Shown one piece after another: positions 24,395-31,382 of a stretch of 39,464 nucleotides of DNA; position 1 is the first letter of the stretch; the number at the start of each line of letters is the position of its first letter. The notes beneath the pieces are model-generated. The model saw nothing but the letters and a program-made list of their open reading frames with translations, did not search any database and was not told where the DNA came from. The position numbers were made by a program, and so were the translations under genes. This DNA is from Clostridia bacterium (GTDB taxonomy: Bacteria > Bacillota > Clostridia > Oscillospirales > Acutalibacteraceae), in assembly GCA_017938985.1 (NCBI GenBank), contig JAGBAK010000002.1, positions 1 through 39,464 of the forward strand, read 5' to 3'.

Positions 24395-24424
24395 AATATA
24401 TGTGCGGTACAAGGTCTGATATGA
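24395..24424 (-). promoter_or_regulatory. Possible SigmaE-like promoter of the M23-M50 pair
   Basis: On the minus strand TCATATC (24424-24418), 15 bases, then CATATATT (24402-24395) resemble the mother-cell SigmaE elements (GHATATT, CATACAHT) with 6 of 8 matches in the -10. There is no good SigA promoter in this gap. The match is short and may be chance. Confidence 0.35.
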
Positions 24425-24425
24425 T

Positions 24426-24462
24426 AAAAAAGGGATTGCATCGGTTGACGCAACCCCTTTTT
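24426..24462. terminator. Terminator downstream of the DHHW gene
   Basis: AAAAAGGGATTGC and GCAACCCCTTTTT form a 12-13 base stem with one mismatch around a 10-base loop, with T tracts on both strands. It lies 3 bases after the stop of the DHHW gene and upstream of the M23 gene. Confidence 0.85.
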
Positions 24463-24464
24463 GT

Positions 24465-25580
24465 TTATTTTAAGCCTATGCTGTTGTTGAGCAGAAGCGA
24501 GCTGTAAATGAACAGCACGTCTGCATCTTTGAAATTGACCATATTCTGAAGAATCTGAGGATACATATAGCGGATATCCACAACCGTGATTTTTGAATAG
24601 CTCTGAATCAGAAGCGGTGTAAGACTGCTGCCGTAAGAGTCTCTGAAAATCACAAGCTCCTTTCCGCTGTCATTAAGCGGATTTGTGATTACAATAAAAG
24701 GCTGGCTGCCCGAAAGAAACATTTCATAAGGGTCTTTGCCGTTTGCCTTTTCCATATCGTAGACAGGCATATAAATATATTTTCCCGTGTTCATATCAAC
24801 ACCCTTGACCGTGCAGTTTTTGATTGCATCGTTCGTGAGATATTTTATGGTGTCGGGTTTAATAAACGGCAACGCCGCCTGACCGTAATAGGTGCCGTAA
24901 AACGGATTGTCAAGTTCCGAAACGGTAAAATCATCGCTGAATTGAGCGCCCATATTTGAAGCAAGATAAGCCGCAACGTCAACAATGTTTTCCTGTCTCC
25001 AGTGGCTGTCGGTGAAATAATAATCATCTGCCGAAAGCAAGGGGTAAACGTCAATATAGTTTGCATAGTCCATTCTGTCACGCATACCCGAGGCAAGCTT
25101 ATCGTAATCTATAGTCAGATAACCGCCGCTTTCTGCAAGGCTGAGGTTTTTATCGGGAACGACGGAAAGATAAACCTTTGCGTTTTTATCTTTTATGAAG
25201 CTGTCATAAATATAGTTGAACCTGTCGGCTGCGTGGTCCATCATATCTTCTTTAAGGGGATATTCAAGCTTTGAGATATGACCTTCTGAAAGAATAACGT
25301 CATTGTTATCCATATTCATAAAAACATAATTTGAGAAAAAAGCTTTTACACTTCTGAACGTGTCACGCAGCGGAAACTGGTCAAGCGTGAAAGGTTCAAA
25401 ATCTTTCATAAATTCGCCCGAAAGAACCCTGCCGAGAGTCAGTTCGGGGAATGTTGCAAGCGGTCTTCTTTCGCTGTCTGAATAAGCCGTTTCGCTTTTT
25501 GCAATATTCCAGCCGAAAAAGCCGAGAAACAGCGCCGCCATAAGAACCGAAAGAACAATATTTTTAACTTTTGTACTCAT
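24465..25580 (-). CDS. DHHW/AlgJ-like SGNH protein, membrane anchored
   Basis: A 371-residue protein with one N-terminal helix (VKNIVLSVLMAALFLGFFGW) and an extracytoplasmic domain. ERRPLATFPELT and QFPLRDTFRSVKAFF are typical of the DHHW family. Candidate catalytic residues are Asp and His in YYFTDSHWRQE (near residue 196) and Ser in VIFRDSYGSSLTP (near 318), matching the triad of AlgJ/AlgX, which acetylate polysaccharides outside the cell. GGAGG is 7 bases before ATG at 25580; a GTG one codon earlier is possible. It follows the MBOAT gene by 12 bases. The two probably transfer acyl groups to a surface polymer whose identity is not shown here. Confidence 0.85.
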   Translation of the reverse strand: MSTKVKNIVLSVLMAALFLGFFGWNIAKSETAYSDSERRPLATFPELTLGRVLSGEFMKDFEPFTLDQFPLRDTFRSVKAFFSNYVFMNMDNNDVILSEGHISKLEYPLKEDMMDHAADRFNYIYDSFIKDKNAKVYLSVVPDKNLSLAESGGYLTIDYDKLASGMRDRMDYANYIDVYPLLSADDYYFTDSHWRQENIVDVAAYLASNMGAQFSDDFTVSELDNPFYGTYYGQAALPFIKPDTIKYLTNDAIKNCTVKGVDMNTGKYIYMPVYDMEKANGKDPYEMFLSGSQPFIVITNPLNDSGKELVIFRDSYGSSLTPLLIQSYSKITVVDIRYMYPQILQNMVNFKDADVLFIYSSLLLNNSIGLK

Positions 25581-25592
25581 CACGGCACCTCC

Positions 25593-26987
25593 TTAAAATC
25601 TGAAATACAGGAACGGATTGAACGAACCGTCAACCAGATAGGCGGTCATTACAATCATCAGACCGACAAGAACAACAGGCTCGATAACGTTTGTAACCTT
25701 TTCATACTTTGCGCAAATTTTGCCTGCAAGCATTTTGGGGAGTGGCGTTGCGCCGATGATTCCCGCAGCAATAACAACCGCATAGCTGCGCAGATAATAG
25801 AGCCACTCCGCAGAAAAAGCAGGAACGTTTCCGAATCCGAACATCGCCGCAATATAGCGTGCCGCTTCGCCCATATCGGTTGCATTGAAGATAACAAAGC
25901 TGATAATGACGAGGAGCATTACGTATACGTGGCGCAGAACCTTTGACTTGTCAAGGTATTTCTTGAGCCAGAGTTTTTCAAGCACAAGAAGAATTGCAAA
26001 ATAAAGTCCCCAGACTATGAAATTCCACGCCGCACCGTGCCAGAAGCCTGTCAGGAACCATACAACAAATATGTTTCTGAACCACTTGATTTTTGAAACA
26101 CGGTTGCCGCCGAGCGGAATATAAACGTAATCTCTGAACCAGGTGCCGAGCGACATATGCCATCTGCGCCAGAATTCGGTAACGCTGCCCGAAATATAGG
26201 GATAATCAAAGTTTTCAAGAAATTCAAAGCCGAATATCTTGCCCATACCGATTGCCATATCGCTGTAACCCGAGAAATCGAAATAGATATGCAGGGTAAA
26301 AGCGATTGCATAAAGCCAGTAGAAAAGAACGGATTTATCGTCCGAAGCTCTGAAAGTATCGCAAAGTTCGCCAAGAGAGTTTGCAATAAGAATCTTCTTA
26401 CCCAGACCGAGAACAAAGCGTCTGATGCCCTGTGCCGCAAGGTCAAAATTATGAGAACGGCTGACAAGTTGCTTTTCGATATCGGAATAACGCACAATCG
26501 GTCCTGCGATCAGCTGAGGAAACATTGAAACGTATGCCGCAAGAGAAATCGGATTTCTCTGCGCCGCAACGTCTCCCCTGTAAACGTCAACGGTATAGCT
26601 TAAAATCTGAAAAGTGTAGAAGCTGATACCGATGGGCAGAGCAATACCCGTAAGCGGCACCGCAAGACCCGAAACCGAGTTGAAAGACGAAATAAAGAAA
26701 TCCGTATATTTAAATATGCCGAGCGTTATAAGGCTTGAGCCTACCGAAAGAGCAAGAAAAACCTTGCTCATAACCGTGCCTCTGAATTTTCCAATCAGCA
26801 GACCGAAAATATAGCCCAGCACGATAGATACAATCATAATGATTGCAAACTTGGGTTTATCCCACGCATAAAAAACAAGGCTTGTTATCAGCAGAACAGA
26901 GTTTTTAAGCGGTTTGGGCGCAATAAAATACAGCACAAGAACGCAAGGCAAAAAGTAAAACAGAAACGGTATGCTTGAAAACAGCAT
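25593..26987 (-). CDS. MBOAT family O-acyltransferase (AlgI/DltB-like)
   Basis: A 464-residue integral membrane protein with about ten helices. The family signature is visible as SFYTFQILSYTVDVYRGDV near residue 120, SVTEFWRRWHMSLGTWFRDYVYIPLGGNR near 270 and GFWHGAAWNFIVWGLYFA near 315; the latter carries the conserved catalytic His. AlgI-type proteins move acyl groups across the membrane to a periplasmic or extracellular acetyltransferase. With the DHHW protein downstream this forms the usual two-gene acylation module. No dlt genes or alginate genes are present, so the acceptor is unknown. Confidence 0.93.
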   Translation of the reverse strand: MLFSSIPFLFYFLPCVLVLYFIAPKPLKNSVLLITSLVFYAWDKPKFAIIMIVSIVLGYIFGLLIGKFRGTVMSKVFLALSVGSSLITLGIFKYTDFFISSFNSVSGLAVPLTGIALPIGISFYTFQILSYTVDVYRGDVAAQRNPISLAAYVSMFPQLIAGPIVRYSDIEKQLVSRSHNFDLAAQGIRRFVLGLGKKILIANSLGELCDTFRASDDKSVLFYWLYAIAFTLHIYFDFSGYSDMAIGMGKIFGFEFLENFDYPYISGSVTEFWRRWHMSLGTWFRDYVYIPLGGNRVSKIKWFRNIFVVWFLTGFWHGAAWNFIVWGLYFAILLVLEKLWLKKYLDKSKVLRHVYVMLLVIISFVIFNATDMGEAARYIAAMFGFGNVPAFSAEWLYYLRSYAVVIAAGIIGATPLPKMLAGKICAKYEKVTNVIEPVVLVGLMIVMTAYLVDGSFNPFLYFRF

Positions 26988-27067
26988 TTAATTCAACCTT
27001 TCTGAAAAGTATTTTTACGGTGTTGTTTATTGAAACCGACGCCTGTACGGCGTTTTTTCATAAACAA

Positions 27068-27095
27068 ACGGACGCAGCAGACCGTCTGCGTCCGT
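27068..27095 (-). terminator. Hairpin downstream of the lipoprotein gene
   Basis: ACGGACGCAG (27068-27077) and CTGCGTCCGT (27086-27095) are a perfect 10-base inverted repeat with an 8-base loop. On the minus strand it is followed by TTGTTTATG, so it fits as the terminator of the sigma/anti-sigma/lipoprotein operon. Confidence 0.75.
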
Positions 27096-27121
27096 TATAT
27101 TATTTGTTATCCGGTAATAAA

Positions 27122-27766
27122 TTAACCTTCAAGGCTTACGGGGCACATAAGGAAGAATACTGTGTTGCCAACGTTTTCGCAAACCATTTCTTCAGCTTCT
27201 GTGCAGATATTCCATCTGAGGTTAGCTTCTGCTTCAAGTGTTGCCTTGAAAGCATCAACGTCTGCGCCGTCAGCAAGCTTGAAAATATAACCTACAAAAG
27301 GAATTGTGCCGATGCCGGGTGCAAATGTTGCTGCTGATTCAAAGCCCTTGATTTCATTGTTGAAGCCTGCAAGATAGCCTTCTTCAACAGCCATTACCAT
27401 AGGCATAAACTGAATTGACTCGTGTGCAATAACCTTGTTTGCAAGGTCTTCAGCTGTTGCTGAGGGATTTGCGCCGATTTCATTGTAGAAAACAGTAAGA
27501 AGAGTCTGAGCTGCGCTGTCGCCGTTTGCTGAAGGTGCATCAACAGCGGGAGTATCAACAACAGGAGCGTCAACTGCAGGACCTTCGCCGGGAGCTGCAG
27601 GCTGATTCATATCGTCGTCAACAAGAGCATCGGTTTCTTTTTCTGTTTCAGAAATTTCGTATGTGGGGATTTCTTTTTTGGTTGTTTCGGTTTCTTCTTT
27701 GCCGCCGCAAGCTGCGAAAGAAAGAAGCATAGCTGCCGAAAGAATAAGTGCAAACAGTTTTTTCAT
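27122..27766 (-). CDS. Secreted lipoprotein of unknown function
   Basis: A 214-residue protein with a lipoprotein signal peptide: MKKLFALILSAAMLLSFAACGGK, with the lipobox Cys at residue 20. An acidic, proline/alanine-rich linker (residues ~23-75, with AVDAPVVDTPAVDAPS repeats) leads to a ~135-residue domain ending GNTVFFLMCPVSLEG. The domain order (a helix rich in small residues, then a FKLADGADVDAFKATLEAEANLRW segment) vaguely resembles DUF4358 lipoproteins of Clostridia, but I cannot confirm that. ATG at 27766 is set by AAAGGAG. It is the third gene of an operon with an ECF sigma factor and its putative anti-sigma factor. Confidence 0.75.
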   Translation of the reverse strand: MKKLFALILSAAMLLSFAACGGKEETETTKKEIPTYEISETEKETDALVDDDMNQPAAPGEGPAVDAPVVDTPAVDAPSANGDSAAQTLLTVFYNEIGANPSATAEDLANKVIAHESIQFMPMVMAVEEGYLAGFNNEIKGFESAATFAPGIGTIPFVGYIFKLADGADVDAFKATLEAEANLRWNICTEAEEMVCENVGNTVFFLMCPVSLEG

Positions 27767-27806
27767 GGTTTTTTCTCCTTTATTATCTGCGGTCATGCCG
27801 CATTAT

Positions 27807-28346
27807 TTACTTTCTTGTTACAATCCATTCACCGTTGTGCTCAAGCACAAGCACGCAGGTTTTTCTGCCGTAATCAACGGTCATTTCGCTTTTTTGCATA
27901 CCGTTGCTTCTCCAGACAATTTCAATGCTTTCTTCTGCAGAATATTCGGTAAGATTGCTTTCTTTGCCGACAACGTCAAAGCTTCCGCTGTCAACGGTTA
28001 TCAGAGCGTCGCTGTCAAGGTCAAGCTTAAGGTTAATATCTGCTTCGCTTGCGTGCCTTGCAAGAGCAATACCGCCCTGCGTTTGAGCAACTGCAACACT
28101 TGCATTTTCGCCGACTGCCGTGCCGTTAACGCTTACCTCAATTCGATTACCGTTGAAGGCATAGAAAGCAGCAACAGCCACAAGCACAATGCACGCTGCA
28201 GCCGCAGCTATACGCGAAAACTGAGTTTTAAAAAGAACCGTGTTGTCGTTTTGGCTTTCTTCTGCAGAAGCAAGAACACGTTCACGAAGTTCTTCGGGTG
28301 ACTTAACAGCCGAATACGCTTCTTTTTGCTTATCGCTGAACATCAT
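27807..28346 (-). CDS. Putative membrane anti-sigma factor
   Basis: A 179-residue single-pass membrane protein. A ~45-residue cytoplasmic N-terminus begins MMFSDKQKEAYSAVKSPEELRERVL, a helix spans about 46-66 (IAAAAACIVLVAVAAFYAF), and a ~110-residue beta-rich extracytoplasmic domain follows. It has no zinc-binding HxxxCxxC, so it is not a ZAS-type factor. The anti-sigma call rests on topology and on its start codon overlapping the stop of the ECF sigma gene (ATGA). A second ATG one codon on is equally placed relative to GGAGG. I recognise no named domain in the outer part. Confidence 0.65.
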   Translation of the reverse strand: MMFSDKQKEAYSAVKSPEELRERVLASAEESQNDNTVLFKTQFSRIAAAAACIVLVAVAAFYAFNGNRIEVSVNGTAVGENASVAVAQTQGGIALARHASEADINLKLDLDSDALITVDSGSFDVVGKESNLTEYSAEESIEIVWRSNGMQKSEMTVDYGRKTCVLVLEHNGEWIVTRK

Positions 28347-28840
28347 TCTTCCTCCGTTTCGATATATCTTCTGAGGGCTTCACGCCCTCTTGAAAGTCGC
28401 ATTTTAACGCCCGACTGCGTTATTCTGAGCATAGTCGCAATTTCTTCAACCGAAAACCCTTCAAGATAATGAAGTGTTATAACTGAACTGTATTTTTCAG
28501 GCAAAGCCGAAAGCGCTCTGTATAACTGCCGTGTTGCTTCTCGCTCATCGCCGTGAGCCGCAACGTCGCCAATTTCGTCAAGCGAAGGATGAGAGCGGAT
28601 TTTCTTATGGCGCTGAATATCGTGGCAACGGTTGACCGTTGAACGGATAAACCACGCACGCTCATGCTCACCGTCTCTGAAATCAGGCTGAACGTCAAAA
28701 AACTTCAGGAAAACATCGTGCACGGCATCCATGGCATCTTCGGAATTGCCGAGCTGCGCAAGCGCAAGCCTGAAAAGCATATCGGAATGCTTATCATAAA
28801 CAGCCGAAAGGATATCTTTTTTAGCTCCGGTAACGCCCAC
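28343..28840 (-). CDS. ECF-type RNA polymerase sigma factor
   Basis: A 165-residue sigma-70 family protein with region 2 (YDKHSDMLFRLALAQLGNSEDAMDAVHDVFLKFFDV, then WFIRSTVNRCHDIQR) and region 4 (LPEKYSSVITLHYLEGFSVEEIATMLRITQSGVKMRLSRGREALRR), as in SigW/SigV-like ECF factors. I chose GTG at 28840, 7 bases after AGGAGG; the ATG at 28858 lies upstream of that site and is rejected. Membrane stress or a surface cue sensed by the next gene is the likely control, but the regulon is unknown. Promoter and palindromic leader lie upstream. Confidence 0.93.
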   Translation of the reverse strand: MGVTGAKKDILSAVYDKHSDMLFRLALAQLGNSEDAMDAVHDVFLKFFDVQPDFRDGEHERAWFIRSTVNRCHDIQRHKKIRSHPSLDEIGDVAAHGDEREATRQLYRALSALPEKYSSVITLHYLEGFSVEEIATMLRITQSGVKMRLSRGREALRRYIETEEE

Positions 28841-28881
28841 TTCATGTCCTCCTGTCATTAAAACGTTTCAGAATTGCAAAA

Positions 28882-28923
28882 GGTCACAAACTTTTTGAAA
28901 AAAATTCAAAAAACTTTTTGACC
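28882..28923 (-). promoter_or_regulatory. Palindromic element in the leader of the ECF sigma operon
   Basis: GGTCA at 28882-28886 pairs with TGACC at 28919-28923. Inside lies an A/T-rich inverted repeat CTTTTTGAA/TTCAAAAA, and AAACTTTTTGA occurs twice in direct orientation. It lies between the predicted promoter and the sigma start, so it would be transcribed. It may be an operator or a leader hairpin. Confidence 0.5.
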
Positions 28924-28946
28924 CTGAAATAATCCGCTGAAAATTA

Positions 28947-28975
28947 AGTATAACACACATTTAACAGCAATACAA
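28947..28975 (-). promoter_or_regulatory. Promoter of the ECF sigma operon
   Basis: Minus-strand TTGTAT (28975-28970), 17 bases, TATACT (28952-28947). The elements look SigA-like rather than ECF-like. They lie in the 28841-29221 gap, which otherwise holds the palindrome at 28882, the divergent promoter at 29084 and its operator; nothing else is seen there. Confidence 0.65.
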
Positions 28976-29083
28976 TTGTTTTCGCAAAGCTTTATCTTAT
29001 TATGTTTAATTGTCAGCTTCAAAGATTTGATTCAGACTTCGATTTACATATTATTTGCATATCAATATTATTACATTTTAATA

Positions 29084-29112
29084 TTGACAACCCAACCCAA
29101 CTGTGATACAAT
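29084..29112 (+). promoter_or_regulatory. SigA-type promoter of the XRE regulator-fucosidase operon
   Basis: A consensus TTGACA (29084-29089), 17 bases, TACAAT (29107-29112). It is one of the strongest promoters in the window and places the start point near 29119, just before the palindrome. Confidence 0.85.
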
Positions 29113-29122
29113 CTATTTGTTC

Positions 29123-29142
29123 AATAAACAAATTTGTTTATT
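29123..29142. promoter_or_regulatory. Perfect 20-base palindrome, probable operator of the XRE regulator
   Basis: AATAAACAAA is followed directly by its reverse complement TTTGTTTATT. It begins 11 bases after the -10 box, overlapping the expected start point. Related half-sites (TTTATTTGT or ATTTGT) occur at about 29113, 29180 and 29196. The position fits repression by the XRE protein encoded 80 bases downstream. Confidence 0.65.
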
Positions 29143-29221
29143 TATGCAATAAATACGGTTGATGCCGATAATTTTTTGCTTTATTTGTTATTCATTTATT
29201 TGTCAGAAAGGAGGCTGCCTG

Positions 29222-29602
29222 ATGTTTTCTCCGACGCCGTTCGGCGTTATGCTCAAAGAAACCCGTGAAAGCGCCAAGCTATCGCAGTTTGACCTTGCCG
29301 CCGAGCTCGGCAAAACCGCTCAATATATAAGCAACATCGAAAAAGGCAAAAACAATTCTCCTCCCGATGACAACGCCATTTTCAAGCTGATTAACATTCT
29401 CGGGTTAAAAAACGACGATGCCGAAAAATTCAGATTCCTTGCTTACGCTGACCGAGGTATGCTTCCGCCCGAAATGTTCCGTTACGTTTTTGACTCTCCG
29501 TCACTTGTCGGACTTTTGAATTATGCCGTCAGCAACAGCGTTCCCCTTGATTATTGGGACTCTTTACTAAAAAACATCAGAAAGGTAGATAACCATGGCT
29601 AA
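29222..29602 (+). CDS. XRE-family HTH transcriptional regulator
   Basis: A 126-residue protein with an N-terminal helix-turn-helix of the Cro/C1 type: FGVMLKETRESAKLSQFDLAAELGKTAQYISNIEKGKNN at residues 8-46. The recognition-helix region is TAQYISNIEKG. The C-terminal ~70 residues have no recognised domain. ATG at 29222 follows AAAGGAGG by 7 bases; the longer frame start at 29159 is rejected. Its last 8 bases overlap the fucosidase start, a tight coupling suggesting the two are made together. It probably controls its own operon through the palindrome upstream. Confidence 0.9.
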   Translation: MFSPTPFGVMLKETRESAKLSQFDLAAELGKTAQYISNIEKGKNNSPPDDNAIFKLINILGLKNDDAEKFRFLAYADRGMLPPEMFRYVFDSPSLVGLLNYAVSNSVPLDYWDSLLKNIRKVDNHG

Positions 29603-31016
29603 AACACCTGATTATATAAAGTATGCTGCTTCAATTGTTCCCAGCGAACGTCAGCTCAAGTGGCAGGAAACAGAATTTTATGCTTTTATTCACTACGGAA
29701 TCAACACCTATACCAATTCCGAATGGGGCAACGGCAACGAAGACCCCGAGATTTTTATGCCCGAAAATCTTGACTGTCGCCAGTGGGCAAAGCTTTGCAA
29801 GCTTTCAGGTATGAAAGGTCTCATTCTCACAGCGAAACACCACGACGGCTTCTGCCTGTGGCCCTCCGCTTACACCAATCACAGCGTTCGTTCTTCAAAG
29901 TGGAAAGACGGCAAGGGCGACGTTGTTGCCGAGTGTGCCGAAGCCTGCCGCGAATTCGGTCTTAAATTCGGCGTTTATCTTTCTCCCTGGGACAGACACG
30001 AAGAAACCTACGGCACAGGCGAAGCTTACAACAAATTTTTCAGAAATCAGCTTCGTGAATTGCTTACCGCCTACGGTGAACTTTTCTGCGTTTGGTTTGA
30101 CGGTGCCTGCGGCGAGGGTACAAACGGCAAAAAGCAGGAATACGATTGGGAAAGCTACTACAAACTTATCCGTGAGCTTCAGCCCAACGCAACAATCAAC
30201 ATCAGCGGACCCGACGTACGCTGGTGCGGCAATGAAGCGGGCGTATGCCGCAAGAGCGAGTGGAGCGTTGTTCCCTACTACCATTCAAATGCCGAACTGA
30301 TTGCCGCCGCAAGCCAGCAGAACGTTTCAAAGCCTCCCAAAAAAATAAATCCCACTGACCTTGATTTAGGCAGCAGGAAAGTTATCAAAAAATGCAGCAA
30401 GCTTATCTGGTACCCCGCAGAGGTTGACGTTTCAATCAGAAAAGGCTGGTTTTATCACAAGGATGAGGACTACAGCGTTAAACCTCTTTCAAAACTGATG
30501 GAAATTTATTATAACTCCGTTGGTGCAAACGCCAGCTTCCTTCTCAACATTCCTCCGATGCCCGAAGGAAAGATTAACGAAAAGGACGTTGAAACTTTGC
30601 TCTCTATGGGTGCTCAGCTTGAAATTGACTTTAACGAAAACCTCGCCGAGGGTTCAATTATCACAGATAACAGACATCTTGACGAAAATCATTGCGGTCA
30701 GATGGCTCTCAGCAGTGACCCCGAGGAATATTGGCATTCGGGCGATGAACCCGACGGCGCCGAACTGATTCTTGACCTTGGCGATGAGTACGACATAGAC
30801 AAAATCGTTCTCGGCGAACACATCAGAACAGGTCAGCAGATTGAAAAATTCTCAATCTATGCGCAGATTGACGGCAAGTGGAAACGCATTGCAAAAGAAA
30901 CCGTTATCGGTTACAAGCGCATCTGCCGATTCAAAGAAATAAGGGTACGTTATTTTAAACTGGTTGTAGAAAAAGCACGTTGTTTTGCAACAATCTCAAA
31001 ATTTGAGGCATATTAA
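29595..31016 (+). CDS. Alpha-L-fucosidase, GH29 family
   Basis: A 473-residue glycoside hydrolase without a signal peptide, so probably cytoplasmic. The catalytic TIM barrel shows YAFIHYGINTYTNSEWG near residue 30, LTAKHHDGFCLW at 78-89, and VWFDGACGEG, whose D169 is the expected nucleophile. The C-terminal ~130 residues (from LAEGSIITDN) form a partial discoidin/F5-8-type C-like beta domain. The acid/base residue varies in GH29 and cannot be assigned by eye. It would release fucose from imported oligosaccharides; no fucose transporter or catabolic genes are next to it. Confidence 0.9.
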   Translation: MAKTPDYIKYAASIVPSERQLKWQETEFYAFIHYGINTYTNSEWGNGNEDPEIFMPENLDCRQWAKLCKLSGMKGLILTAKHHDGFCLWPSAYTNHSVRSSKWKDGKGDVVAECAEACREFGLKFGVYLSPWDRHEETYGTGEAYNKFFRNQLRELLTAYGELFCVWFDGACGEGTNGKKQEYDWESYYKLIRELQPNATINISGPDVRWCGNEAGVCRKSEWSVVPYYHSNAELIAAASQQNVSKPPKKINPTDLDLGSRKVIKKCSKLIWYPAEVDVSIRKGWFYHKDEDYSVKPLSKLMEIYYNSVGANASFLLNIPPMPEGKINEKDVETLLSMGAQLEIDFNENLAEGSIITDNRHLDENHCGQMALSSDPEEYWHSGDEPDGAELILDLGDEYDIDKIVLGEHIRTGQQIEKFSIYAQIDGKWKRIAKETVIGYKRICRFKEIRVRYFKLVVEKARCFATISKFEAY

Positions 31017-31354
31017 TCCCAGGTCTTCCAGATTTCGGGGCAATAGCCGACGGTAGCCTGTTTTCCGTTTCTGACAATAGGTGTTTTAAAAAGCTCACCG
31101 TGTTCAAGAAGCTTTTCTTCAACAGCCTCTTTGCTTGCAAGATATTTGATAAAATGCTTTTCATAAGCCTTTGACTTTTCATCAATAAGCGCTTCCATTG
31201 AACCCACAGCCGCTTTGACGCTGTTATATTCGCCCTTGCTGAAATTCTTCTGTGAAAGGTCGATAAACTGGAACTTGATTCCTCTTTCTTTAAAATAGCG
31301 CTGAGCCTTTTTGGTGTCAAAGCACTTGTTCGTTCCGAAAATCTGTATATTCAT
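31013..31354 (-). CDS. ArsC/Spx-family thioredoxin-fold protein
   Basis: A 113-residue protein of the arsenate reductase ArsC/Spx family. The start MNIQIFGTNKCFDTKKAQRYFKERGI shows the family motif with one cysteine (C11) and no CxxC partner, and LFKTPIVRNGKQATVGYCPEIW is the usual C-terminal TPI segment. It lacks the arsenic-operon neighbours and the arginine set of true reductases, so a YffB-type or Spx-like role is as likely. GGAGG lies 7 bases before the ATG. It converges on the fucosidase gene with a 4-base overlap of the stops. Confidence 0.8.
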   Translation of the reverse strand: MNIQIFGTNKCFDTKKAQRYFKERGIKFQFIDLSQKNFSKGEYNSVKAAVGSMEALIDEKSKAYEKHFIKYLASKEAVEEKLLEHGELFKTPIVRNGKQATVGYCPEIWKTWD

Positions 31355-31382
31355 TGTAAAACCTCCGTTATGGTGTATTAAT

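Noticed and set aside
27039..27058. Plus-strand hairpin ACGCC/GGCGT followed by six T
   Set aside because: It looks like a terminator, but no plus-strand gene lies upstream. It may be a leader feature of the MBOAT gene or chance.
28882..28923. CtsR operator in the sigma leader (GGTCAAA-like start)
   Set aside because: Only one heptad on one strand is recognisable; the second half is inverted rather than tandem, and the downstream genes are not CtsR targets.
28841..29221. Small RNA or tRNA in the 380-base gap
   Set aside because: No cloverleaf or other stable structure is seen; the gap is explained by two divergent promoters, a leader palindrome and an operator.
31013..31354. Arsenate reductase call for the ArsC-family protein
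   Set aside because: There are no arsenic genes nearby and the catalytic arginines cannot be confirmed, so only the family name is given.
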